Below are positions 10,669 through 32,668 of a stretch of DNA of 64,000 bases, in pieces. Source of the DNA: Metaphire vulgaris (lineage: Eukaryota > Annelida > Clitellata > Crassiclitellata > Megascolecidae); contig CM030835.1 of the NCBI GenBank assembly GCA_018105865.1, forward strand, positions 6,270,316 to 6,334,315, read 5' to 3'. The translations under genes and the position numbers were made by a program. Below the pieces are notes generated by a model that did no database searches, was not told the DNA's origin, and saw only the letters and a list, made by a program, of their open reading frames with translations. The stretch's first letter is position 1. The number at the start of each line of letters is the position of its first letter.

Positions 10669-12095
10669 CTATACTAATACTATTATTGGATCATGAGGTA
10701 AAATCAAATAAAACAAAAATGCTGAGCAACTCTATTGATTATTTAAATGCTGGGATACTGTAATGTTTAGACATCAGAGGTTAAGGTAAACTTAGATAAG
10801 ATATAATTAGATATTAAAGATAACTTTTGACTTGCGGCGATGACCGACCATACGCAATGAACAAACACTTAAGCTCTGTTCAGACGGTGAGAGTCCGTGA
10901 GACGCCAACATTTGCAGCCGTTTATCCATGCAAATTGTAATAAATTAATATCAACCTCAGAATTTTATTATCATCTATGGTTGGCAACAGTAGTTGAATA
11001 TACCAGAGTACAAAATTAAATTGTGCAATATGTGACTGGATTTGCAAAATCTGACTACAGTTAGGCTTTGTAGGGAACCCATAGCTATTTATATTTTAAA
11101 GAAAGATTAAGCGCATATAATATGCCGCATAAAAATAAGCAGCCACCAACCACTGTACGTACTACCACTGTCATAGCGCTATATTGATTTACGAGATTTT
11201 ACTTACTTATGGGGTCAAAATGGCCACAAATAGCGTGACGTACTTTATGGACGCCCTGTCGGCTAATTTGCAGGCCAACAAAGCTGGATAATTTATTAAA
11301 TTGCGTCTTGACCATTGGTATTGATCGATCGAACATAATTTTCTTGGCCCTCCAAGGGGAAACAAAAATCGATCGCTTCCACTGAATGCAAATAAATATT
11401 AAAATATATTCGTGTCTGGCATAACATTCGTAGGCCTACGCTCTATCATTATTCGATCTGATTTGTTCAACTTCAAGGGCTCATGAGTACCTGGCAGGCT
11501 GGCAGCCAGGCACGTCGGAACGAATTTTCAGCAGAGGGTGCAGGTTTTCTCAAGATAAAAGTCGTGACAAGAAAAAAGATTGTCTCTTAAAAACCCTGAC
11601 GAGCAAAAAAGGGTCGTCACTAACTTTACTTTGTCCTCGTAAAAGCGCTGACATGCAGGGAAAAAAGCCGTCACTAACACTTTAATTTGTCCTCATAAAA
11701 CCCTGACAAGCAAAACATTAAAAACAGCTTTATCTTCCAGGTTGCGCTGCACCTCTGATTTTTCCAAGGGTGCAGCTGCACCTCTGCACCCCCACTTCCT
11801 ACAGGTCTGTAATGGCAGCGCTAACCAAATACACCTGATTTTACTTACACGCGTGCTCATTTGCTGTTTGGATAGATCATAGGAGCAATTAAGCTACAAT
11901 AAGAAAATTTATATTTCTGTTCTAGCGCCAATTATGTTAATGTCAACCTCGTACATCTTTGCGCTCATCAATTAGCATATACTGCATATTGCTCAATGAG
12001 ACCGGAAGGGGGTGCGTGAGGCCAAAGAAGAAACGGTTTTGTTGAAAATTGAATGATTTATTCCAAAATTCTAATCTGTTCCGATCGGGTATAAG
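10669..12095. other. RANBP1 upstream region
   Basis: No coding sequence was recognised here. The 11880-12095 part directly precedes the RANBP1 start and probably contains its promoter and 5' UTR. The region around 11507-11811 looks transposon-derived (see separate entry). A TATA box or other core element could not be assigned with confidence. Confidence 0.4.
11507..11811. mobile_element. Possible hAT-like MITE with AAGCAAAAAAGG-type internal repeats
   Basis: The left side reads CAGGCACGTCGGAACG and the right side, reverse complemented, CAGACCTGTAGGAAG; they are imperfect inverted ends. The flanks CTGGCAGC (11499-11506) and ATGGCAGC (11812-11819) may be a degraded 8-bp duplication. The interior repeats a motif close to CCTGACAAGCAAAAAAGG, also found in unrelated MITEs at 19959, 30492, 32669 and 33311. 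Confidence 0.4.
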
Positions 12096-15000
12096 ATGTC
12101 GGACGATAAGGTGACTGACTTTTTGTGCAGCTATCGATTGGTTTATTCAATTTTTATACTTATATTTTAGCTCATTCAATTATTTAGATACACTTGAATC
12201 GTTTTACATGAGATGTATAATGTATGTAGCAGAGGTTTTTAGACGTTCGCCTTCGGGACGTATCGTCCCCAGGTTGGACGATTCGCACTCAAAATAATAT
12301 ACAAGACTGGCGTCCTGATACCTATTCAGCAATGCACTGACAGATTTTATGTCATTGAATTAGTGCTGCTTTATTGATTATCATCATCATCATAGTTGCT
12401 TTCTGCCAGCTCATTAGCGGCAATAGCTAGACACAAAACTTTTCCATTTATCTTTTTCCGTTGTTAATCTCATTCCATCTATTATTGTCATTTGATATCT
12501 TTCAAAGTCTTCTTTGATGTTATCCATCCACTTTTTCCTGGGTCTTCCTCTTCCTCTTTTTCCTTCTTTGTATGTGTAGAGTGCTTTATATGGGAGTCTG
12601 TTACTGTTCATTCTATTTACATGTCCATACCATCTAAGTCTTATTGATTATGCTGTGACCAAATAGCGGGTAATAACAATCCGCTGATCTGCTGAGCTAA
12701 GCCGATCCGCTGATCTCAATTTGATATAGACGTTTAGTGATCCGATCAGCGGCCGGGAGGGGTAGGGTCAGATCAGCGGAGATATACCCGGTAGACGTCT
12801 AGTGGTCAGATCTGCTTCTATAGAGCAATAGTGCTAAGATCTGCAGAGATATAGGCATTCAGTGGTCAAACTAGCGGCTATAGAGCTATAGTGCTCAGAT
12901 CTGCAGCTATAGCCGAGTGCTGGGGCCAGATTACCGGCTATACAACTATTTTATATGTTATTCCTTCCATCTCCGCTGATCCCCCCCTAGCATGGCTCAA
13001 TAGCCACTGACCGGACCACTAAACGTCTATATCAAACTGAGATCAGTGGATCAGCTCAGATCAGCAGATTATTATTACCCCCAAATAGCAATTGATGGTT
13101 ACTGTTGGGATAAGATGGTATATTTGTATGCAAATTAAATGAAAGTGCGAACTTGTGTGGTTTGCAGTGATGTCATTATTTGTTTGTTTGATTCATTTCA
13201 GGATGAAGCTATTGAAAATCCAGACCCACACTTTGAGCCACTTGTGCATTTAGCCCCAGTTCACACTAAGACGCTTGAAGAAGACGAAGACGAGATGCTC
13301 AAACTGTATGTAGTCTATATCTAGGCATCTATATTTCTTATGGGTAATTGTGGGTGGTCGATACCCGCATGTAAACAGGAAGTAGAAATCTGTGCTCTAA
13401 CTGAACAAACCAAAGTACCAGTGTATCAGTCCGCGCATCGTAGTACATATCATAGATTTTCTGTTTGCCAAACTGTGAAAAAAAAATAAACATCTTAAAT
13501 TCTCGGGACCTTATATCGTGAAAATATTGGCGCTATATGAAGTTGGTTAGCATAATACGCCTCTCAAGATCTTTATGGAGCAGTCATCGTTGGAACTTCT
13601 TTCAGTACGAGTGGACTACTTTCGGATTACTTTCTGTTTACATGGAGGGTATCAGCCACCCACAATTATTCTCTTATGTACCTATGCAGTATACTTGTGC
13701 TGTTGAGTTCATTCTTATGCACTGCCCTGCTGACATTATTACCTTTCTCTCTGTAGTAGTTGCCTTTTATTAATTGTTGTTCACTGCTTTTTGCTGAAAC
13801 ATTATTATCCTTTCTCTCTGTATGTAAAGCATTATAACATGCCATAATTATTTATTAATTGTTGTTCATCAGTTTTATTGTGGCTGGTGTGCAGTTCTTT
13901 TGCATCTTGACCTGTAGTAGTGCATCAGTTGCCCTACTGAATTTAACAATATAATTTATGGATGATTCTGTAGCATTCTGTTGCAATGTGCAGTAGAACC
14001 CCATTTGCCTGGGCTTGGATGACATGGACTCTTTGGTTTAATGCAGAGCATTTTATTTGGACCAACTAAGGTTGAATTCACAGTGAATCCGTGGCGAACA
14101 GGGCAGAATTTGTGACAAATTCGGTGTCCTGTATTGCCTGGCATAATAATACTCCATATGCATGTACAATTGTACATTGTACAATACACCAGAAATCGAT
14201 TTTATGCAACACACAGATAGTTTTCAGAACATGCGTATCATAAACTAGTACAAAGTATGCGAATGAAATGTCAATGAGGCAAACCATTTAAAATCACTGT
14301 CCAGATGTTTCATACTGCTGTCCCTGCAAATGAATTTGGTGGACACATTGAATGCATTGCAGAACAGTAACTTGCCAGTTACGTTACAGTTGAATGGTTT
14401 AAACAATCATGTCTGTATTTGTAGTTTCACAAAAACAACACTTTTGCTTCTTGCTGGACCAGCTGCTTTTAATACTGTTATTCATTTCAATGAAATGCAC
14501 AAATTAATTAGTAACTACTAACCAATTACTAATTGATCAAGGGACTCTAACACTGAGTAGCACTATAAGAGGCACTATATGTCCTTTATTCCATTACATT
14601 ACAGCCAAATTAAATGACAAATGATAACCAACGAAGACCACGAAGCAGTGATTACGTCAAAACATAGATACAGACATATTAATGCGTGGGACTTTGCTTA
14701 AAATGATCCATCTAATGGAGAATTGGTGCAAACATTGGAATCTGCAAAAATTGCGGCATGATTAAAAATTTTGCAGCGGATGCGAAAATTCTTGGAATAC
14801 GTGATTGCCGCGAAAAATTTACAGCTTTAATCATAGTGGACAGTTCTGTACTGTCAAACCTGCAATAATATTTTACTGATGTGACTATAGTGTGTTTACA
14901 GTCATGGTGACATTTGTCATTGCTCTTATATTTTGAAGCCAGAATGGAATAAAATGGAAGTCAGCAAATCATCTTTTAATGGACAAGATAGTAATTACAA

Positions 15001-15565
15001 AATACTAAAATGACTCAATTGTCTATTAAAATATGATAACTGTTTCTGTATCTCTTTGAATATAGGTATTGCTCTCTATAGTGAATCTCTCTTTCAGTGA
15101 TATTCAGATTAATTTGATACCTAACTGATGGAGAATAATTGTGGAGATCATTTACTTTTTCAGAAGAGCTAAGCTGTTTCGATATGATTGCCAGAGCGAA
15201 CCACGTGAATGGAAAGAACGAGGCACGGGCGATATCAAGATTCTTTTTCAAAAACATCTTGGAACGTGTCGGATTCTTATGCGCAGAGACAAAACGCTTA
15301 AAATCTGTGCAAACCACTATGGTAGGAAGTATTTTTGGTTATAATAGCTGCTTGAAATGAAATTATTTTGTAGTTTTAAAATTGTTTTGCGAATAAGAGC
15401 TGTGAATTGATTGTATTATTACCAAATTGAGTTAGTTAATTCTTCATTGACTCTCAGTTTCCATTTGGTGCAGTGACAGCTGCTTTGATTTGGTTGGATT
15501 TTAATTTGTCAATCTTGTATAATTTCAATGCTATTGCAGAGTCTCATTGTAGTGATGGTACTGCT

Positions 15566-15608
<43 letters not shown>

Positions 15609-16492
15609 CGATGACGATGATGATGACGACGATGATGATGATGATAATGGCGATATGATTATGATGATGATTGTAATTTGTAATAGTAATAATAGTGAGA
15701 TAAAGGTTTGTCTATACTTGAATCTAAGTGTTGGGCCCGGCGCTGATCTTTGATCTTAGGCAAATAGCAATGCAGGTGGCTTATGCCATTAAACTGGAGT
15801 AGTTTGCTATTGCTTTCTCCAGACCTGCCTGTACCTTTATGGTCTAAGCCACTCCTCTTTTACCACTGCCTTCTAGCAAGTGAAGACTGAGTCAACCTTC
15901 TAGTTCCTGCAGGACTCGATCCCATTCCGTTTTGTTTGGCTATAGCGTGTTACCAATCTGGCATCATCCTGCCCCTAGTATTGATAGTAACAGTAATAAT
16001 AATTCGTTTCTATTGCACCTGTTTTAAATCTCTAATGGTATCATTCATTGGTATTCCAAATCCATGCACAGAAGACCAAGTCATACCAGAGATCAGTCGG
16101 AGTGGGAAACAGTGAGACCAACTGTGGAGGAAAGACTAATTAATGTAAGAGTTCTAATTTAAGTTTGAAATACTAATTTCATTAGAAAAAGGAAGAAATA
16201 GAAATAGAAAAAGGAAGAGAGTGCCAGAGTTTGGGAAACAGCAAGGCATGCTATGGAGGAAAATGCAACTGTAGAAGATGTGTTTTAAGTTTGAAAATAC
16301 AGAGTTTAGCCAATTAATTTGAAGAGCTAACAGACAAAGGAAGAGAGTGCTAGATTTTAGGCTTGCAACAGGAAATGCATGTAATGGAGTTCATTGTTGG
16401 TTCTAGGTACATTTAACAGCAGATCGGCTTATCTTGTTGAATGAGATTTTTTTGGATGATTTAGTATGGATTTCAAATACTGAGTTTGGCTA

Positions 16493-16524
<32 letters not shown>

Positions 16525-18307
16525 GAACCTCCTTGTTCCTGAAGCGAGGTTTTGAATCAGTTGGCCCTATCCTTTGGAATGCTCTTGACGCCAGTATGCG
16601 TGGCTTAGCAACTCCTAATTCTATGGCCCTCTTTTTGAAACGACTTAAAACGTATCTCTTTGTCAATATACAGTGATTTGCTGTGGGAGCGCTTCTGAGT
16701 GATTCTTCAGAAGAGGCGCTATACAAATATTTTGTTACCTTACATTACATTGCAATATGCAATGCTTTTTAAACAGGGGACCAGTCTTAAATATAATTAT
16801 CTGTTCTACAGGCAACCAGTTTAGAGTTTTAAGAACAAGTTTAATGTGATCGTGCTTGGAAGTGTAGTGTTGGTTCAGGCAGTAGAATTCTGAATTCTTT
16901 GAAGCTTTTGTACATTAATTAGACGAGGAAATACCATTGTATAAAGAATTACAATAATCAAATCTAACTACAGCAAGAGGAATAAGAGCTGATTTAGGCA
17001 TAAGATCTCATATAGTAGAGCTTTGTTATAATGTTCTTAGTGGGGTCTGTAAAATTAATACGGTATATCTGATATATCCAATGCCATCCAATATGGTAGT
17101 GCATCACATGGGACCGTGCATTGTGTTATACTGTAACCGAATATATGTTATAACCGAGTCCGCTATAATAATGTTCTACTGTATTTGTCAAATATCTTAT
17201 TTGCAATTGGCAGTTTTGCATACTTTTTAATAGTTGTGTTTGCTTCCATGCGTTGATGATCACTTGCTATTTGCTTGCAAACTGTAGATGAAATTAAATT
17301 TGGTTTTATTGGTTTAGTTCTTCCACAGTTGGAATTGAAGCCAAATTGTGGAAGTGATCGGGCATGGGTATGGAGTACCCCAGCAGACTTTGCTGATGAA
17401 GAACCAAAAGCAGAGTTACTTGCAATCCGATTTGCTAATGCTGATAGTAAGCATATATGTTCATGCCCTTCACGAGAGATTTAGATCAACCTGTTAATAA
17501 TGGAAGAAATTTTATGCAATACGATTTATCTGTGTTTCTTCCTATCAACATAGTTAGCGTATAATTTTATAGCATATTCTGTATAAGACTTGCCTTAAGA
17601 TATTAATTGTTGAAAATTAAAGATCACTTTATGTTAAAAACAGAAATTTGGATTGAGTGAATAAAGATTAGATAAAGTTTTCTGTGGCTAAAATGTTGTT
17701 CTGTATTGAATTGAATTTTGTCTGTTTTTCCTATGCTACGAATAGCAAGCACGACACTGTATTTTGAATTTTATTTCATGTAGATGCCCAGCTTTTTAAA
17801 GAAGCATTTGAAAAAGCGAAGCAGATAATGACTAAAAGGCTGAAAAATGGTAAGTTGCTTTCGTGATGTGTGAAGTTTCTCTTGACTTGTTATGTTTCTG
17901 GTTGTCTGAAACATCTTAAATGACTATTGTGTTTTCAAGTATCACAAAATATTTTGTGGACTTTTGGCAATTGAACATGTAACAAACAAATAAGACAGAA
18001 AATGGTTGAAATGAAGGGAAGTAATTACTTATGAGAAATTAGCTATAGTGCTTTGAAAATTGTTTTTTCAGCTGAGAAGGGTGATGTTGCAAAGAAAGAT
18101 GCTGAAAATGATCTGAACAAGGAAAACAATGGTACAGCAGAAGATAATGAGAATAACATTACTGTAGAAGAGAAAGACAGTAATGCACCAGTCAAAGATG
18201 GACAGAAGGAAATTGTAGAAAAATTGGAGAAGCTGGCCGTCAAAGATATCGCTAGTAAAGACAGCGGTGAAGCAAAATGTGACTCTGCTAGCTCTAAAGA
18301 TGACTAG
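12096..18307 (+). CDS. RANBP1: Ran-specific GTPase-activating/binding protein 1
   Basis: Six coding exons: 12096-12110 (encoding only MSDDK), 13202-13305, 15164-15321, 17318-17446, 17784-17849 and 18072-18307 (TAG). The sum of 708 nt gives 235 residues with phases closing exactly. The Ran-binding domain is unmistakable: [79 protein letters not shown] and [16 protein letters not shown]. The C-terminal tail is acidic and lysine-rich and contains VEKLEKLAV, matching the leucine-rich nuclear export signal of vertebrate RanBP1. RanBP1 binds RanGTP in the cytoplasm and co-activates RanGAP to release transport complexes. The protein is slightly longer than human (about 201 residues) because of the tail. 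Introns 1 and 3 hold a long-TIR MITE and retroelement debris. Confidence 0.95.
12414..12641 (-). pseudogene. Non-LTR retrotransposon ORF2 C-terminal fragment
   Basis: The minus-strand frame reads [30 protein letters not shown], then KDKWKSFV and a stop. This is the conserved C-terminal tail of reverse transcriptases from several non-LTR lineages. A short (ATG)n-like tract just downstream on the minus strand (12377-12393) is a plausible 3' tail. It is a 5'-truncated copy in RANBP1 intron 1. Confidence 0.75.
12668..13080. mobile_element. Long-TIR non-autonomous DNA transposon (413 bp) with 9-bp TSD
   Basis: About 85 bp at each end are inverted repeats of each other (left GGGTAATAACAATCCGCTG; right, reverse complemented, GGGTAATAATAATCTGCTG, continuing through GATATAGACGTTTAGTG). 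The 9-bp sequence CCAAATAGC flanks both sides exactly (12659-12667 and 13081-13089). The middle (12790-12960) repeats a TATAG..GATCTGCAG unit of roughly 60 bp about three times. Long TIRs and a 9-bp duplication suggest a Mutator-like origin; this is inference. Confidence 0.8.
13306..15163 (+). other. RANBP1 intron 2
   Basis: AT-rich intron. Short open frames here show no domain or family resemblance. I see no clear mobile element. Confidence 0.5.
15565..15680. repeat. (GAT)n microsatellite
   Basis: A run of GAT/GAC triplets with interruptions in RANBP1 intron 3. Apparent poly-Met or poly-Asp frames are artefacts. It may be the 3' tail of the adjacent SINE body at 15705-15940, read on the minus strand. 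Confidence 0.85.
15705..15940 (-). repeat. 5S-derived SINE, body-only copy
   Basis: The sequence GGCGCTGATCT..GATCTTA..AATAGCAATGC, through TTTGCTATTGCTTTCTCC, matches the body of the SINE at 49930-50225 in the same orientation. Its 5S-like head is missing or too diverged to see. It lies in RANBP1 intron 3. Confidence 0.5.
16020..17000 (+). repeat. Degenerate retroelement region
   Basis: Repeat-like text flanks the RT fragment at 16524-16676: GAAGAGAGTGCCAGAG occurs with variation near 16215 and 16345, and 16800-16960 (CAACCAGTTTAGAGTTTTAAG) has the style of a non-coding dispersed repeat. Family not identified. An (AAT)n run lies at 16493-16523. Confidence 0.4.
16524..16745 (+). pseudogene. 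Non-LTR retrotransposon RT C-terminus with 3' tail
   Basis: The frame at 16563-16676 reads [12 protein letters not shown] and [13 protein letters not shown], then a stop. This is the typical end of jockey/CR1-like reverse transcriptases. The preceding LLVPEARF is in another frame, so there is at least one frameshift. The 3' sequence ends with GAGGCGCTATACAAATA, the tail motif seen in other retroposons in this window. Confidence 0.75.
17013..17181. mobile_element. Mariner/pogo-like MITE, copy 1
   Basis: The ends TAGTAGAGCTTTGTTATAAT and (reverse complemented right end) CAGTAGAACATTATTATAG are inverted repeats. TA lies on each outer side (17011-17012 and 17182-17183). A second copy is at 49041-49215. 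CAGTAGAAC-type ends with TA duplication fit Tc1/mariner-pogo derivatives. It lies in RANBP1 intron 3. Confidence 0.7.
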
Positions 18308-18643
18308 ATAGTTTCTCTTAAACTTTTTAAATGGATTCATATCTAGCTTGAAATGGTTTCAATTCTGCATTTCAACAACAGTAAAATAATTTTTATAGAA
18401 CTCTAGTGAGAACATTTACGATGTTTCACATAAATGACTGAAAAGGGTCCTCCATCCATATATTACGTAGGCACTGAGGGAGGAGGAGGGGTCATGGGTT
18501 TAAGAGATTTTGCATACAGATGCATATGGGGAGGGTGTCTCGACTAAATGTGTATGTACACACAAACACAAATTTATATAGGGTTAACTAATGGAACCCT
18601 GCCTGTCTTTCAATTACAATCCTGGCTCAGTTTGAAATATTAT
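18308..18643. other. RANBP1 3' UTR and intergenic DNA
   Basis: This follows the RANBP1 stop; no AATAAA was found close by. Around 18448-18540 a sequence with CCATATATTACGTAGGCAC and GGGAGGGTGTCTCGACTAA resembles 19155-19200, so it may be part of another MITE split by the insertion at 18644-19021. Confidence 0.4.
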
Positions 18644-19021
18644 TTAACCTCCTTGAGGTTACATTCTCTGGCACTTTTCCATGCAGAAAGCGCTCCATGC
18701 ATTCTTACAATGCTTCCGAAGGACCGTCCCATATGTCACACTAATCAGCGGCGAACAATGGTTCGCTCCTTTGGCCGAATTGCATTGGATATTGGAATGC
18801 CAATAATTGGCTCAGAGTGTCCACTAAGAATACCTCGAGTGCCACAGACCGCGGCTCCATTTGGTTGGGCGTGTCACCAAAGCAATTAAGTGGGTGTTCA
18901 CCTCCTGCAGCTGCACCTGCTCCACTGGAGACGTAGACAATAGACGACCGCAACTCATCGTTAACCCTTTTTACATCAAAATGGTTGGACGGCTAAGAGT
19001 CGTTAACGCTAAGAAGGTTAA
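18644..19021. mobile_element. TTAA-flanked MITE, 378 bp
   Basis: The left end TTAACCTCCTTGAGGTTAC and the reverse-complemented right end TTAACCTTCTTAGCGTTAAC are inverted repeats bounded by TTAA on both sides. It is compatible with a piggyBac-type non-autonomous element. No coding frame with a recognisable domain was seen. Confidence 0.55.
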
Positions 19022-19342
19022 GGGCGATAATTGTGTAACATATGAATGTTCTATTATATTTTAATAAATATCAACATTAGAAAACACTATTAAAAACTAA
19101 TTTAATAGTAAAACAAATGCTTTGTAACTATGGCAAAAAATTTATTTTTAAACCAGGGGAGGGTAGAGAAGCTAATTTGTACATACACTTGGGGGTCCAA
19201 AAGATGTACAGGTTGCAACAGGGGGATGAAAATGTCTTTTTGCATATGTAACATATGGATGAGCCGAAATTGAATATACAGAAATTGTTACTTTTGGATA
19301 ATGAATTGAGTGCAAAACTGTCATGAAGCTGCTTTTAGGAAC

Positions 19343-19344
<2 letters not shown>

Positions 19345-19434
<90 letters not shown>
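19345..19434. repeat. (TA)n microsatellite
   Basis: A 90-bp TA run in the RANBP1-BCKDK intergenic region. Confidence 0.95.
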
Positions 19435-19437
<3 letters not shown>

Positions 19438-21188
19438 GCAAACTTAGCCCCCACCTTTAGTTGCTCAACAGCAGCCTGTCATTTATTTTGTTACACAGTT
19501 ACAACATCTGGATCTGTAACATGATTGCTTTTATAATGAGATTTTTGCAAATTAAAATTAATAGCCTCAGCAGTCCTTTTTGTATTGCAGTAATCCAAGT
19601 ATGTGTATATTCACAAATTATCTACAGGTCATCACAACACTCCAAAATCTCTACAACTCCTGCATCCAAACAGATTGCTTTGCAGTGTTGATTAGAATAA
19701 AGAATTAGAATAAATCACGTGCAAGTTGCTGTCAAATAAGGGCTCAGCCGGTACTAGGTGAAATATTTGGTATGGATGGTTCCTACTATCCAACAGACCC
19801 ATGATTGTGATGAACTGTCCCGATAATGGATTATGTAACAGTTGACCACAACCAGGAGGGCTAGGTGCAGCTGCAGTATGCATGTCAATGCATCAGATGG
19901 CCATGTAACAACCCTCCATATGATGTAGACGGTAGACAGTACCGTAGACTGACAGAGCCAGTGGCGTAGCCAGGATTTCTGGAAGGGGGGTTTTGGTTTT
20001 GACCATAACCAACTTTTAAAAATCTTGACAAGCAAAAAAGGTCATCCTATGTATCTATCCTATGTCTTTCCTTCTAAAATTGATGCTGACAAGCAAAAAT
20101 AGGTTGTCACGCCTATGGCGCTTTAAAAATTTTGGTCAGCAGCCCCAAGGGGGGGGTTTGACCCTCAAAACCGCACCCAAAAATTAAAAATGCATGGAAA
20201 CATTTTAAAAATTTTTTCGTCAGCGTTCAAGGGGGATTTTAGCCACCAAACTCCCCTTGGCTATGCCAGTGGATAGAGCTTAGTCATACATTTTACATTT
20301 GGGCTATAAACTAAAAACCAGCTGTCACAAAAGCCAATAAATCTGAGATTTTATTTACTAGATCAATATTTCCACAAAATGAATACAATAACTCTAGATT
20401 CTAAATGTTATATAAAACAACCAAAAACTAAATTAATAATTTGCACACAAATTAATGGAAAACTTTAAGATTCATTATGAGAAATTTTCTACACAATCCA
20501 AAAAGCAAAGTCTAAGACTACACAATGTGAGAACTCAAAGCCTTTAAATTCATCAATTATCAATGCAAAAATAATCTTCTATTTACAAAGTCTGCATTAT
20601 CATCCTCAAAAATCGACTGCTTTAATACACAGTGACATTAAGTTACAGACACTCCTGTTCTTCAGTTTCTGCCTGCATTAAACAATAAAATGTGTGCCAC
20701 CCTTTAAATTTTAGCAACACCTGCACTGCTACTAAAAAGTTTACTGTTGGAAATTAATTTAGTATAAGATTTCATTTAAAACCATTATGCAGTTATAAAT
20801 AAGTAAAATATAATATTTTCAAAAAACTTTACCACAGAATGTGCAGTGCCAACTAACAAGGTCAACAATGTAATGAAATGGAATGTAATAAACAGCAAAA
20901 TTTATTCAAATTCTTTCACATGAATTCATTTTGGAATAAACAATTTGCAACATGAATTTTATTCAATGTCAGTACATGAAGATGTCTTCACTGAAATTTT
21001 GTGATTGGCCACAGGCAAGGTACAGCTACAGAGCAATAGGAAAACACTAAAAGTAAATTATTGACGGCATTCAGAAATTTAACAAAAACGAGAGAAACAT
21101 TGCAGGATGTAAAGAATTGCATGAAATTCATTGTGCATCAAATACTAGTGCTGTCACTACTACTGCCATCAACAGTGGACAAATGCCG
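19435..21188. other. Intergenic region and BCKDK 3' UTR
   Basis: It contains the hAT MITE at 19959-20271. The part nearest BCKDK (about 20900-21188) is probably its 3' UTR; TTTATT around 20957-20963 reads AATAAA on the minus strand. Nothing else coding was recognised. Confidence 0.5.
19959..20271. mobile_element. hAT MITE, CAGTGGCGTAGCCAGG family, copy 2
   Basis: A 313-bp element beginning CAGTGGCGTAGCCAGGAT and ending CCTTGGCTATGCCAGTG. The flanks GACAGAGC (19951-19958) and GATAGAGC (20272-20279) are an 8-bp duplication with one mismatch. The interior contains two TGACAAGCAAAAA motifs and G/C-rich tracts. There is no coding capacity. Confidence 0.75.
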
Positions 21189-31882
<10,694 letters not shown>

Positions 31883-32668
31883 ACACAAAGGTTGACAGAA
31901 GACTCCGAGAGAGGACCTGCCTCAATGGAAGAACAACGCCAAAGCTCCTTTTACTATAGATAATTCTGCGCGTAAAACATCGGTCTATCGGTTCCGCGAA
32001 AAGACTGCGACGCAGGGAAACGGGCTTTGCAATGATAACGACGGAACCGACCCATCCTATGGACGGTCAACCTTTCCAAAACAAAACCTGTTGGCCGTCT
32101 CGCCAATGGTATCGACCATCTAATAGGAAGGTCTAACTAAAAGCCGATAGCTGTTAGCCTGTCATCGCTCCTCGCCTGCCCATAAGTCACAGACTCACAG
32201 AGGCTCTCCGCGGTCAGGACCAAGGCCAATGACTAGGCCTAACATCCCTGGAGAAACGTCAGCGTCTGTGAAACTACATGATTGAATTTTAAATTGATCA
32301 AATGAAATATATCTTTACATTAAAAATGCTTTTGAATAAATAGCTTTCAAACAAATGGCACGCTGGCGCACAGTGACTTTAGGCCTATAGGTTTATATGG
32401 GTCGTGTGCGAACAAGCGTTATTCTCACAAATCACACAGTCAGTCACCGTCCGGAAATTAAGCTACAAAAACTGGTAACAGAGCCACGTGTTTTTCAGGT
32501 GTTGTTGAACCACTGAGACACTGTCTCTCACCTGAACGTGATAGACATGCAAATGCATGTGAACTGTGGTCTACATTGTATAGCGTCAAAAAGCATTATT
32601 ATCTGCTGGCTCTGGCTTTTCGATTACGCGCAAGACCTACGGCGTACTTCATCACCAGCTACTTCAAA
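31883..32668. other. BCKDK 5' flank / BCKDK-FANCD2 intergenic region
   Basis: 31883-32260 is richer in GC and CpG than its surroundings and lies directly upstream of the BCKDK start, so it is probably the promoter and 5' UTR. No coding sequence was recognised. Confidence 0.45.

Noticed and set aside
18548..18889. 113-codon open frame on the plus strand
   Set aside because: It lies largely inside a TTAA-flanked MITE and shows no family resemblance.
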